In this document: positions 41,226 through 49,900 of the stretch, piece after piece
How positions within the stretch are numbered: position 1 is the first letter of the stretch
Layout of the letters: every line of letters starts with the position of its first letter
DNA from: DASSNU01 sp035701265
Lineage (GTDB): Bacteria > Gemmatimonadota > Gemmatimonadetes > Gemmatimonadales > Gemmatimonadaceae
Assembly (NCBI GenBank): GCA_035701265.1
Contig: DASSNU010000019.1
Span: 21,070-85,069, forward strand
DNA length: 64,000 nt
Direction of reading: 5' to 3'
Notes under the pieces: generated by a model
The model's input: the letters and a program-made list of their open reading frames with translations, nothing else
Told to the model about the DNA's origin: nothing
Databases searched by the model: none
Position numbers and translations under genes: made by a program

Positions 41226-41938
41226 GAGAGGTCCAGGGTGTCGATGTGCGCGACCAGCCGCGTCGCGCCATCAAGATATCCGTCCGCCACGGCGTCGGCT
41301 TCCTCCCGCCCGATGCGCTCCGTCCCTCGCACGTGCCGCACCACGCGCTCGAATGGCGCGGGCGAGATACCGGCCACGGTACCCATGCGCTGCACGAGCT
41401 GCACGTAATCGGTGGGAGGGACCTCGCCGTGGAGACGCAGCGTGGCGCGGAAGAGCACCATGAAGGTGCTGAGACTGCGGGCCAGGAGCTCGACGAGCGC
41501 GCGCCGGTCATTCCCCGACGAGAGCATCCCCTGCCGCAGCGCGAGGAGCTTGCCCATGGTCTCGCGCTCGAGTTGGAGACGCAGATGCCTGCGCTCCACC
41601 GAAACGCCGTCGAGCGGCAGCGCGCCGTGGATCACCCGATGCCGCTCCAGGATGTCCGCGTACTCCATGGCGAAGATGTCGCTCGAGCCGCGCCATTCGT
41701 CCACCGTCATGGTGAGCGGCGGAGGGTTGCCGCCCTCCTCCCACGCGCGCGCGATCGCTCCCTCGCGCGAGAGACGCTCGCGATCGATCCGGTCCACGAG
41801 CACGAGCACGTTGGTGTCGGAGCGGCGCCGGATGTGCTCGCCGGCCACACTCGATCCGTAGACCACCACGGCGCGCAGTGCATCTCCGTAGGCCGCGCGC
41901 AGTTGCTCCGCGAGTTGCTCCACCGTCAATCCGGCCAC
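41222..41938 (-). CDS. Nucleotidyltransferase-fold protein, active site altered
   Basis: A 238-residue cytoplasmic protein. The N-terminal part has the pol-beta fold signature VVVYGSSVAGEHIRRRSDTN followed by VLVLVDRIDRERL, where the usual SD-x-D metal pair reads SDTN, so one catalytic Asp is Asn. FAMEYADILERHRVIHGA and a long helical C-terminal half (residues about 110-238) resemble the HEPN-like helical partners of such proteins. Loss of the metal ligand suggests a binding or regulatory protein rather than an active transferase. It overlaps the AgmX-type lipoprotein start by four bases and follows the TPM gene by 33 bases. Confidence 0.75.
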   Translation of the reverse strand: MAGLTVEQLAEQLRAAYGDALRAVVVYGSSVAGEHIRRRSDTNVLVLVDRIDRERLSREGAIARAWEEGGNPPPLTMTVDEWRGSSDIFAMEYADILERHRVIHGALPLDGVSVERRHLRLQLERETMGKLLALRQGMLSSGNDRRALVELLARSLSTFMVLFRATLRLHGEVPPTDYVQLVQRMGTVAGISPAPFERVVRHVRGTERIGREEADAVADGYLDGATRLVAHIDTLDLS

Positions 41939-41971
41939 GATCCTCCTCGTCGTCGCGTGCGGGCAGCCACG

Positions 41972-42805
41972 CTACCAGCTCCCGCCCGCTCCTCCGCCGC
42001 CAAAGCCGCCACCCCCGCCGAAGCCGCCGAACCCGCCCCCGCCGCCGAATCCGCCTCCGCCGAATCCGCCCCAACCACCTCGATGGTATCCGCCCCCCAT
42101 GGGAAACGGAAGAATGATCGGCATTCCACCACACCCGCTGCCACATCCGCGCCGCCGCCGCCCTCGCCGACCGAGGAGCGACACGACGACGAAGAACCCC
42201 ACGACGAGCAGCAGCCACACGACTCCCGGCGGGAGGGTGTCACGCGTCGTCCGTGCGGGGGGACGTGGAGGAGGACCCACGAGCGAGGTGTCGAGCGCGA
42301 ACCCGTACTCCGATGCGAATCGCTCCGCCACGCGCTGCACGGCGAGCGCGATGCCGGCGCCGTAGTCGCGCTGCACAAAGAACGGGACCACCTCGTCGCG
42401 AATCTCTCCCGCGCGCGCGTCGGTGATGAACCCTTCGGTGCCGTAGCCGGTAGAGATCCAGAAATGGCCGCGGCCGTCGGCGCTCGTCTCCTTGGGGACG
42501 ATCAGAATGATGACGCCCGTGTTGCGCCGTTCCGCACCGGGCGCACCGGCGGCTCCCACCTTCCACTCGCGCCCGATCCGGAGCGCCACGTCGGCCGCCT
42601 CGCGTCCCCCCAGATCGCGCAGCGTGACGACCACGATCTCCCCGCCCGACTGCGCGCGCACGTCGCCGATGATGCGCGCCATCCGCGCGGAATCCGCGGA
42701 CGGGATGATGCCCGCGAAGTCGTTCACGTACCCACGCGGCGCGGGAAGCTGCAGTGCTTGCAGCGCCATCAGCGCGCCGATAGCTTGCACCGCGACATGC
42801 CGCAT
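41972..42805 (-). CDS. TPM domain membrane protein with Gly-rich tail
   Basis: A 277-residue protein with a signal peptide (HVAVQAIGALMALQALQL). The TPM domain follows: GYVNDFAGIIPSADSARMAR, GEIVVVTLRDLGGREAADVA, NTGVIILIVPKETSADGRG and FWISTGYGTEGFITDARAGE. After FFVQRDYGAGIALAVQRVAE comes one transmembrane helix (VVWLLLVVGFFVVVSLLG) and a tail of about 60 residues that is nearly all Gly and Phe. TPM proteins are named from the photosystem II repair phosphatase of plants, but bacterial ones mostly serve unknown envelope roles. The start overlaps the opposite-strand lipoprotein start in the palindrome-like ATGCCGCAT. Confidence 0.88.
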   Translation of the reverse strand: MRHVAVQAIGALMALQALQLPAPRGYVNDFAGIIPSADSARMARIIGDVRAQSGGEIVVVTLRDLGGREAADVALRIGREWKVGAAGAPGAERRNTGVIILIVPKETSADGRGHFWISTGYGTEGFITDARAGEIRDEVVPFFVQRDYGAGIALAVQRVAERFASEYGFALDTSLVGPPPRPPARTTRDTLPPGVVWLLLVVGFFVVVSLLGRRGRRRRGCGSGCGGMPIILPFPMGGGYHRGGWGGFGGGGFGGGGGFGGFGGGGGFGGGGAGGSW

Positions 42806-43498
42806 TGGGGGAAGCGTCTCCGCGTTGCCGTGGTTGGTCCGTGCGTTGCGGCGGTCGTGATCGCCGCCGCCTGCTCCGGCCGCGAGACGGGGGAGCTGCG
42901 GATCGTGGCCGATACTACCATGGCGCGCCGCACGGTGGAAGTGCTCGCCGTCCCGTTCGACCCCACCGCCATCCTCCGCCACGCACGATCATCCGTCGCT
43001 GGCGACAGTGCACGCTTCGCGCGCGCGGCGCGCGATTCCGTGAAGACGCTCCGCCGCGCGATTGCCAACAGCGCGCACGACGCCGACAAGCGCTTCCAAC
43101 GTGAGCGCGATGCGATCAATGCGACCACACGCGCCCTCGCGCGGCGCGACCGGCACGCGCCCAGCTACGCCGCCGCCGTGTCCGCCGTCGAGCGCCGCAT
43201 CGCAGGGGCCGAGGCGCTCCGCGCCCGTCGCGATCGGCTGCGCGCGCGCCTTGCCGCCCTTCCCGATGTGCAGGACGACGATGCGCCGCGCGACGGGTGG
43301 CGCGCGGCGCTCACGCGCGCGGCGCACGCGGCGGGCGCCTCGCTGGTGCAGCGGCGCGTCGTGGCGCCGGACACCGTGCAGGTGACGCTCGCGCCCGGGC
43401 GATGGTGGATCGTGATCGCGGACCGCGACGACGTTCGCGTGGTGCCGCGCACGCGCGAGGTGCGCGCCGGATCGAGCGACACGCTCTACCTGCAGTAG
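42797..43498 (+). CDS. Putative lipoprotein, unknown function
   Basis: A 233-residue protein with a basic start, a hydrophobic stretch (VAVVGPCVAAVVIAAAC) and a lipobox-like AAACSGRE, so probably lipidated. The rest is helical and highly charged, with many Arg and Ala (RFARAARDSVKTLRRAIANS) and a C-terminal beta-rich part (RVVAPDTVQVTLAPGRWWIV) ending in a stretch that may bind a surface. I do not recognise the family. ATG 42797 overlaps the divergent TPM start by nine bases and neither has a good ribosome site; GTG 42830 is an alternative start. It converges with the AgmX-type gene across a clear terminator hairpin. Confidence 0.7.
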   Translation: MPHWGKRLRVAVVGPCVAAVVIAAACSGRETGELRIVADTTMARRTVEVLAVPFDPTAILRHARSSVAGDSARFARAARDSVKTLRRAIANSAHDADKRFQRERDAINATTRALARRDRHAPSYAAAVSAVERRIAGAEALRARRDRLRARLAALPDVQDDDAPRDGWRAALTRAAHAAGASLVQRRVVAPDTVQVTLAPGRWWIVIADRDDVRVVPRTREVRAGSSDTLYLQ

Positions 43499-43500
43499 CG

Positions 43501-43522
43501 GCCGGGGCGCTGCCGCCCCGGC
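43501..43522. terminator. Hairpin between convergent genes
   Basis: GCCGGGGCG at 43501-43509 pairs with CGCCCCGGC at 43514-43522 around a CTGC loop, a perfect nine-base-pair GC stem. It lies directly after the lipoprotein stop and eight bases past the AgmX-type gene's stop on the other strand, so it can serve both. No T-run follows, so release may need Rho. Confidence 0.65.
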
Positions 43523-43529
43523 TGTGCGT

Positions 43530-44513
43530 CTACCGCGTGAAGTTGAACGGGAAGTTGAACGTGCCGCCGCCCGCGTCGGAGGGAGGGAATCGCCACGAGC
43601 TGATGCGCGAGCGGATGCACGACTCGGTGGCGTCCGCGCCGGCGCCGGACCATGTCCGCCGCACGATGCTCACGCCGGTGACGTCGCCGGATCCGGTCAT
43701 CGTCACGGCCACCGTCACGGTGCCCGCCAGATTGGGGTTCACCTTGAGCCCGTTCTCCTCGTAGCAGAAACGCAACTGGGATTGGCGCCCGCGCACGAAG
43801 CTGCCGAGCTCCTGCACGTTGCGCCCGGGCCCGCCGATGTTTTCCGCGCGCACCACGCTCGGCGCGGTGACGCTCACGGTGGCACGGCCGACGCCCCCTC
43901 CGCCGCGCACGCCCCCGATGCCGCCGGTGGCCCCCGAGTCGAGCCCGGTGCCGAATCCGCCGCGCCCCGGCGTGCGCGATCCCTGTCCCCCCTGCCCGTA
44001 GGCGATCACCGCTTTTCCGCCGGTGGTGGCGCTCCCGGCCGGAGCGGATCCCGCGCGATTCACGTCCACGCCGCGCAGCACGTTGGACACATCGCCCACG
44101 AGCGCGCCGGCGCGGTCCGGCGTGCTGCCGCCGAAGGCGTCGCCGATGGCCGCCGCGTCGTCGCGCCGCGGTTGCTGCGAGCGCGCGGGCGGACCGGGGC
44201 TGGGCGCGGGTGCCGCCGCCTCCGGCGCTGCCGGGGCGGGGGGCTGCTCGAACTCCACTTCGATCGGGCGCGTCTCTTCCTCGCGCATGAGCGAGATCTG
44301 CGGCGGCACCGCCGGCAGCAAGTGCACGAGCAGGAGCCAGACGATGCCCAGGGTGACGGCGACGAGATACGAGATGACCAGCGCTCGCCCCTCCTCGCTC
44401 GCCACCTCGAAGCGCAGATCGCGCGTGAAGGTGGACTCGTCCACCCGCCGACCGCGTCCCCCTTCCCCTCCCCCTCCTCCCGACGGTGCGCCTGCGGCGC
44501 GGAGGACCGGCAT
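43530..44513 (-). CDS. AgmX/PglI C-terminal domain TonB-like energy transducer
   Basis: A 327-residue inner-membrane protein, last gene of a ten-gene operon. A charged cytoplasmic N-terminus is followed by one transmembrane helix (YLVAVTLGIVWLLLVHLLP, about 52-70), a Pro/Ala-rich then Gly-rich periplasmic spacer of about 150 residues (able to span the periplasm), and a C-terminal AgmX/PglI domain with SQLRFCYEENGLKVNPNLAG, TVTVAVTMTGSGDVTGVSIV and a closing Trp/Phe strand. This is the plan of TonB: anchor, extended linker, outer-membrane-contacting domain. With the ExbB and two ExbD proteins encoded just upstream it should couple the proton gradient to an envelope process. Confidence 0.88.
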   Translation of the reverse strand: MPVLRAAGAPSGGGGGEGGRGRRVDESTFTRDLRFEVASEEGRALVISYLVAVTLGIVWLLLVHLLPAVPPQISLMREEETRPIEVEFEQPPAPAAPEAAAPAPSPGPPARSQQPRRDDAAAIGDAFGGSTPDRAGALVGDVSNVLRGVDVNRAGSAPAGSATTGGKAVIAYGQGGQGSRTPGRGGFGTGLDSGATGGIGGVRGGGGVGRATVSVTAPSVVRAENIGGPGRNVQELGSFVRGRQSQLRFCYEENGLKVNPNLAGTVTVAVTMTGSGDVTGVSIVRRTWSGAGADATESCIRSRISSWRFPPSDAGGGTFNFPFNFTR

Positions 44514-44514
44514 A

Positions 44515-45078
44515 CTACGGCTCCGCCCGCACGGGCGTGGTGGTGGCACCGGGGAGCGGTGCCTCGCTGCGCGCGACCTGCAAGGTGAGATCGCGGAAGC
44601 CGGCCATGCGCGCCGTCTGCATCACGCGCGAGAGCAGATCGTAGCGCATGGTGCGGTCGCCCTGGATGGCCAGCACCGCGGGCACCGGCGCCGAGGCTGC
44701 CGCGTGCTTGACGCGGCGCAGCGAATCGGCCGTCTGCCGCAGCGCATCGTAGAGCCGCGGGATGAGCAGCGGTTGCGCGGGGTCGGTGGAGCGCGCGCGC
44801 GCCGCGTCCACGGTGTTCATCACCGGATGGCCGCCGACGGTGATCTGCGCGCCGATACCGAGCGTGAGCTGCTGGAACGCGGGATTCCCTACGCGCGACT
44901 CGGGGAGCGTGACCCCCGGGACCACGGGTGCGAGCGCGCCGACGGTAGACACGGTGAGCGCGAAGAACACGATGGCCGTCATCGCGTCGACGAGCGGCAC
45001 GAGGTTCAGCTGCGTGATGCGGAACTTGGCGAACTGTTCCGCGCGCCGTTGCGCGCGCATGGCGCGGCCGCGGCTCAT
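44515..45078 (-). CDS. ExbD/TolR-family protein (second copy)
   Basis: A 187-residue biopolymer transport protein. The membrane helix carries the proton-path Asp in ITQLNLVPLVDAMTAIVFFA, the ExbD/TolR hallmark (LVPLVD). The periplasmic part includes AQITVGGHPVMNT and PVPAVLAIQGDRTMRYDLLS, ending in a VMQTARMAGFRDLTLQVA segment like the TolR C-terminal fold. It starts at ATG 45078 one base after the first exbD stop, and the AgmX-type gene starts one base after its own stop. Two different ExbD proteins paired with one ExbB is the arrangement seen in Agl-type and some TonB2-type motors. Confidence 0.92.
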   Translation of the reverse strand: MSRGRAMRAQRRAEQFAKFRITQLNLVPLVDAMTAIVFFALTVSTVGALAPVVPGVTLPESRVGNPAFQQLTLGIGAQITVGGHPVMNTVDAARARSTDPAQPLLIPRLYDALRQTADSLRRVKHAAASAPVPAVLAIQGDRTMRYDLLSRVMQTARMAGFRDLTLQVARSEAPLPGATTTPVRAEP

Positions 45079-45079
45079 G

Positions 45080-45622
45080 TCAGCGCCCTCCGCGCGGCGC
45101 CGCCGACGCGGCACGCTCGCGCGTGCCGAGCGCGATGCCGGCAAACCGCGCGATGCGCAGGCGCTCGAGCACGCGCACGATGGTATCGTAGTTCACGTCG
45201 TCCGCCGGAATCACCAGGACATCACTGTTCTGCGGATACTGCGTGCGGATGTCCGTCATGAGCGCTTGCAGCCGGTCGAGCGCCGCATCGTCCACGCCGT
45301 CGATCCGATGATGGAACCCGCCACCTCCCGAATGCTCGACGAGCATGCCGCCGTTGTCTACCCGCACGGCCAGGAGAAGGTTCAGCACGTCCTCCTCGCG
45401 CTTGACGGACTGCGCCTGTTCCGGTGTGTTGATGACCACCGGTGGCAGCGTGAGGTCGAAGGACGTGAGCGCCGCCATCGCATTTCCCTGATACGTGAGC
45501 AGGCTGAAGAACACGATGGATGTCAGCACGTCGACCAGCGGCACCAGGTTGATGCTCCCGTGTGCCGTGATCGGCGCGCGCTCGGCGCGTCGCTGCTTGG
45601 CCTGCTGGAATCTCGACGTCAT
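45080..45622 (-). CDS. ExbD/TolR-family protein (first copy)
   Basis: A 180-residue ExbD/TolR protein with the single transmembrane helix SINLVPLVDVLTSIVFFSLL containing the conserved proton-path Asp. The periplasmic domain has VVINTPEQAQSVKREEDVLN, VRVDNGGMLVEHSGGGG and a TolR-like ending DVLVIPADDVNYDTIVRVLE followed by RLRIARFAGIAL. It differs clearly from the second copy (44515-45078), so the two probably form a heteromeric rod inside the ExbB channel. It follows the ExbB gene by 87 bases and precedes the second copy by one base. Confidence 0.93.
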   Translation of the reverse strand: MTSRFQQAKQRRAERAPITAHGSINLVPLVDVLTSIVFFSLLTYQGNAMAALTSFDLTLPPVVINTPEQAQSVKREEDVLNLLLAVRVDNGGMLVEHSGGGGFHHRIDGVDDAALDRLQALMTDIRTQYPQNSDVLVIPADDVNYDTIVRVLERLRIARFAGIALGTRERAASAAPRGGR

Positions 45623-45709
45623 CGCGGTCCCCGGATCGGTGGCGCGCTCCCGCGGCTGAGGCGGCGCCGATCGCGTCGCGGCGCTGCCTGCGGGGGCGCT
45701 CCGCGCATC

Positions 45710-46351
45710 CTAGTGGTGTCCGAGCCGGACATCCGGCCGGTCGATGAGCGCGTTGATGAGGCGGACCTGGAATTCGTCCACCTGCTCGATGATTCCTTCC
45801 GCCTGACTCACCAGGTACGCGTGCGCCACGGAGAGCGGCACGGCGACGAGCAGACCGAAGCCGGTGGCGTTGAGCGCGACCGCGATCCCGGCGGCCAGCC
45901 GCGCCGAGCGCTCGGCTGCGGCGGCCGCGGAGACGGCGCCGAACGCGGCGCGCAACCCGAGAATCGTTCCGAGCAGACCGATGAGCGTCGCCACGTTGGC
46001 GAGCATCGGGAGGTAGTGCAGGCGCTTGGTGAGTTGCGGCAGCACGGAGAGCGCTGCGGCGTCGGCCACATTCTGGAGGTCCGCCTCGTCGCGGCTGCGG
46101 CTGCGCAGGATGAGGAGCCCCATGTCGGGCAGCGCCGCCTTGGACTGCGAGCAGAGGCGCATGGCCTCCTCCGACTTGCCCGCGCGCACGAGCTGGATGA
46201 CACGTTCGATGAACGGACGGCCGTTGATCTTCGAGCGGATCACGATCATGTACGTCCGCTCGAGGAAGATGGCGAGCCCCACCACTCCGACGAGGAGGAT
46301 GAAGTTCATGACGATGCCGCCAGCGCGGTAGTACTCCAGGATGGTGCTCAT
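45710..46351 (-). CDS. MotA/TolQ/ExbB proton-channel protein
   Basis: A 213-residue inner-membrane protein with three transmembrane helices: GIVMNFILLVGVVGLAIFLE near the N-terminus, then MLANVATLIGLLGTILGLRA and GIAVALNATGFGLLVAVPLS, which line the proton path. The large cytoplasmic loop holds KINGRPFIERVIQLVRAGKS. These are the standard blocks of TolQ/ExbB. Together with the two ExbD proteins it makes a proton-driven motor. There is only one ExbB for two ExbD genes. The upstream neighbours are TPR and coiled-coil periplasmic proteins, not tolB/pal, so this is not the classical Tol-Pal system. Confidence 0.95.
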   Translation of the reverse strand: MSTILEYYRAGGIVMNFILLVGVVGLAIFLERTYMIVIRSKINGRPFIERVIQLVRAGKSEEAMRLCSQSKAALPDMGLLILRSRSRDEADLQNVADAAALSVLPQLTKRLHYLPMLANVATLIGLLGTILGLRAAFGAVSAAAAAERSARLAAGIAVALNATGFGLLVAVPLSVAHAYLVSQAEGIIEQVDEFQVRLINALIDRPDVRLGHH

Positions 46352-46385
46352 CTACGCGGTCTCCAGAGAGGTGCGAAGCCGGACA

Positions 46386-46937
46386 TCAGCGGTGGCGTGG
46401 GCGCGCGTCCGCAAGCGGCGGAACACGCGTGCTGTCGCGGGGAGCGGGGCGATCGGGGGAACGAGGTGGCGGTGTCGGGCGGGCGGTGTCCGCCGGCGGC
46501 CGGCGCCCGATGCCCCGGATCAGGTTCTCAATCGAATCCAGCCGAGCGCTGCGACGCTCCAGCTCGCGTCGCAGCGCCTCGATCTCGGCGTTGAGCGAAT
46601 CCTCGGCCGCCGTGGGCACGGGTCCACGCGCCGTGAGTGTGTCGGACGCTGTCACACCGGACACCTGGCGATCAGTCACGACCCGGTAACCCGGTAGAAT
46701 GGACGACCAGAAACTCGGGTTGTAAAAGCGCGGCACGAGCGTCCGTGCGTCGTACTGCGGCACGGCGCGCGGGCGGACGGTCACGACCTGCGGCGTCGGC
46801 ACTTGCCCGCGAATCTCGATGGGCGTTCCCTGCCGAGCCGGACGCTGCGCCGCCGCACCCGACGCCGTCGCGAGTGCCGCGGCGCACGCCGCGAAGCCTA
46901 TCGCCGCACAGCGGCGTGCTCCCGTGATGTGCATCAC
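46386..46937 (-). CDS. Small exported Pro-rich coiled-coil protein
   Basis: A protein of about 182 residues with a signal peptide (AAIGFAACAAALATASGAAA, cleavage near AAAQ). The mature part starts with a basic Pro/Val-rich segment containing FYNPSFWSSILPGYRVV, then a helix LNAEIEALRRELERRSARLD likely to pair as a coiled coil, and ends with a long Pro/Arg-rich disordered tail. The GTG at 46937 and ATG at 46934 are adjacent; both are served by the strong ribosome site GGAGGTGATC that lies within the last codons of the upstream TPR gene. The start overlaps that gene's stop. Unknown family; it probably binds the TPR proteins of the same operon. Confidence 0.78.
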   Translation of the reverse strand: MMHITGARRCAAIGFAACAAALATASGAAAQRPARQGTPIEIRGQVPTPQVVTVRPRAVPQYDARTLVPRFYNPSFWSSILPGYRVVTDRQVSGVTASDTLTARGPVPTAAEDSLNAEIEALRRELERRSARLDSIENLIRGIGRRPPADTARPTPPPRSPDRPAPRDSTRVPPLADARPRHR

Positions 46938-49900
46938 AGATCACCTCCGCGGCTCGGGGCGTGGCCACTCACCGAGTCGCGCCGAACGCTGTCAGCGCGC
47001 GTGGTGCCGGTCCGTGTCGTATCGCGAGGAATGGAATCGCGGCGTGTCGTGTCGTTCGGGATCGAGTCGCGCGGCGTGGTTGGCGCTGCTGCGGGGATGA
47101 CGGGCGGCGTGGTGCCGTCCGGCATCAACACGTTCCCCTGCAGCGCACTGCGCGCCGCCTGCACCCAGGCGTTGTCGAATCCCCCCTGCTGCGCCTTGTC
47201 GACGAGCGACTGCCACGCGGTTTTCGCCGCCTGATCGAAGCTCGCGGCTTGCTGATCCGCACCACGCTGTGCCGCTTCGCGCTGCGCATCGGTGAGCTCC
47301 GACGGGAGCGTCGCGTTGCGCAGGAAATTGCCGTACTCCCACTGCGCCAATCCCACGTAGTACGTGGCACCCGACAGCCACTCCGGCGCGCCCGATTCGA
47401 TGGCCGCCGTGAAGTGCGTGGTCATCTGCCGGAGCAGCTCCTGCTTGCGCGCCGATGCGCGCGCCACGCCCGCGCGCGTGAGCTGGGCGCGCGTGGTGAA
47501 GACGAGCTGCTGCGCGCGATACTGCGGCCAGAGTGCCACGCCCGCGCGGAACTCGCGGGCGCCGGTGCGTTCCGCGCACGTCGTGCGCATCGCGGCCGGC
47601 GGCGACGTACACACGCGCGCCAGCTCCGTCTCGAGTGCCGCGCTGTCGCCCGATGCGCGCAGCAGCGCCACGCGCGACTGCTGCACCTGGGCGGCGCGTG
47701 CGTCGCGCGGGAATCGCTGCGCAAACGTCGCGTACGCGCGCAGCGCGGCGGCGGTGTCGCCGGCGGTCACGAAGGTGACCGCGGCGTTGTACTGCGCATC
47801 GGCGGCGCGGGCATCCTTGGGATAGGCGGCGGAGAATTGCTCGTACGCCGCGGCGGCGTCACGCCCTCGCCCCAACGAATCGAGCACCACGGCCACGCGC
47901 ACCATCGCGTCCGCGCGTCCGGGCCACGTGGGCTCGGTCTCGATCAGGTGCTGCCACGCCTGGATCGCTTCGTCGCGCCGCCCGAGGCCGGCGAGGAGCT
48001 GCGCGGCGAGACTCTCGTACTGCACCCGGAAGCGGTACGACGGATACGTGGTGACCAGCCGGTTGGCCAGCTCCACGGCGCGCGTGCGCGCCGCGCTCGA
48101 GGCGGCGGTGTCGCCGCGCCTGCGCGCCGCGCTGTCCGCGAGCATGTACGTCTCGATCGCGTCGCGCAGCGCGTCGGGCGCGCGCTCCGACTGCGGATTG
48201 CGGTCGGCGAAGGAGACGTACACCTCCTCGGCGGCACCGCGGTAGTCGCCACGGCGGACGAGCGTGTCCGCGTAGCTGGACGCCGCCGCCGCGCGCAGCA
48301 CGGAGATGGAATCGGCGAGCGTGCGCCGTCCGCTCCGCGATGCGACCTGCTGCGCGGTTTCCCATTGTGCCTGCGCTTCCGCGTACTTGTCCTGACGGAA
48401 GAGCGCATCGCCCACGAGCTTCTGGGCCGTGGGCGTGTACGGATCATCGGGATACTTCTCCGCGTACGTGCGGAAGGTGGCCGCCATCACATCCCAGCGA
48501 GCAGCCTCCGACGCGCGTCGCCCCTTCTCGATCAGCGCCTTGCGGGCGACGTCGCGCTGTGGGTACGCGGCGACGTACCGATCGACGACGGCGAACAACG
48601 AGTCCTGCACGGCCACGTCGCTCGGCGCGTGCGCGAGCGCGGAATCGAAGGCGACAATCGCGTTCTGCGCCGCCTGCGGCGCCAGCGGACTGTCCCCCTG
48701 ATAGCCGTAGGCGGTGCGCGAGTACTCGACGCCAGCGCGCGCGTAGTCGCGCTCGCCGAAGAGCGCCTCGGCGAAGAGGAAGTTCGCGTTGCGAGCGCTG
48801 TCGGCAGACGCGAAGTTCTGCATGTACTGCTGATAGAGCGCGGCGGCCTCGCCGTAATTCTGCGCGCTGCGGCTCTTCTGCGCGCCGGCCAGCGCGTACT
48901 GCGCACTCTGGCGCAGCGCCTCCTCGCGCACACGATTCGCCTCCGGCACGAGCGACGGGTTGGCGACACCCCACGGCGACTCGGGGCCGTACGATTCCAC
49001 GAGCTGGATGCGCGCGCGCTGCGCCTGCTCCGGGAGCAGGAGGCGATTCTGGTAGATGTCGACCACCTGCTGCTGGGCGACCAGCGCGCCGGAATCCGTC
49101 GGTGCGCTGGCGATCACCGCCTGGTACGCCGCGACGGCGCGCTCCAGCTCTCCCTGGTCGCGGAGGCTGGCGGCCATGCGGCGCAGCACCGTGAGCTTGA
49201 GCGGTGGATTGTCGCGCGAGGCGAAATAGCGGTTGGCCGCCTCCGCACCGCCGATCTGCGTGAACGCGACCGCCATGTAGTCGATCGCCTCCCCGCGCAG
49301 CCCCAACCGCGCCTGCTCTTCCGGCGACAGGCGGTCGTACTCGGTGACCAGCCGGCCGAAGACGTCCACCGCCTGCGAGTAGGCGTCGGGGTTGTCCCGC
49401 GTCGCCTGACTGTAGTACGCCCAACCGAGCTTGTAGAGCGAGAGAAAATAGATGTCGCCGCCGGGCGGCGCCGATGCCACCGCGCGTTGGTACGCCGCTG
49501 CCGCGTCGCCGAACAGCTGGCGCCGCTCGTTGCCGCGCGCCAGCGATGCCTCCTCGAAGCGTGTGTCGCCCAACCGGAACAGCGCCTCCGCCAGGAACGG
49601 AGACCCGGTGTGCTCTCCCACCAGCTCGAACATGTCCGCGGCGTCGGCGTAGCGCTCCATGGCGAAATCGAGCGTGCCGAGCGTATACGCCGCGGCATCG
49701 ATGTGCTCGAAGTCCGGATAGCCGCGCACGAGCTCCTCGTAGCGCGCGATCGCCTCGCCGTAGTCCGGCCGCTCCGGCACGTCGGCGCGCCCCGCGCCCG
49801 CGCGCTGCGCCTCGGCGAACGTTTCATCGGCACGGCGGACGAGCAGCTCGCCGAGCTCGAACAGCGCACTGGGACGGAGCTGGCTGTTCGGGTATCGTGC

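Noticed and set aside
45080..46351. Reading the ExbB/ExbD genes as tolQ/tolR of Tol-Pal
   Set aside because: No TolA, TolB, Pal or YbgF-type genes follow. The neighbours are an AgmX-type protein, large TPR proteins and barrels.
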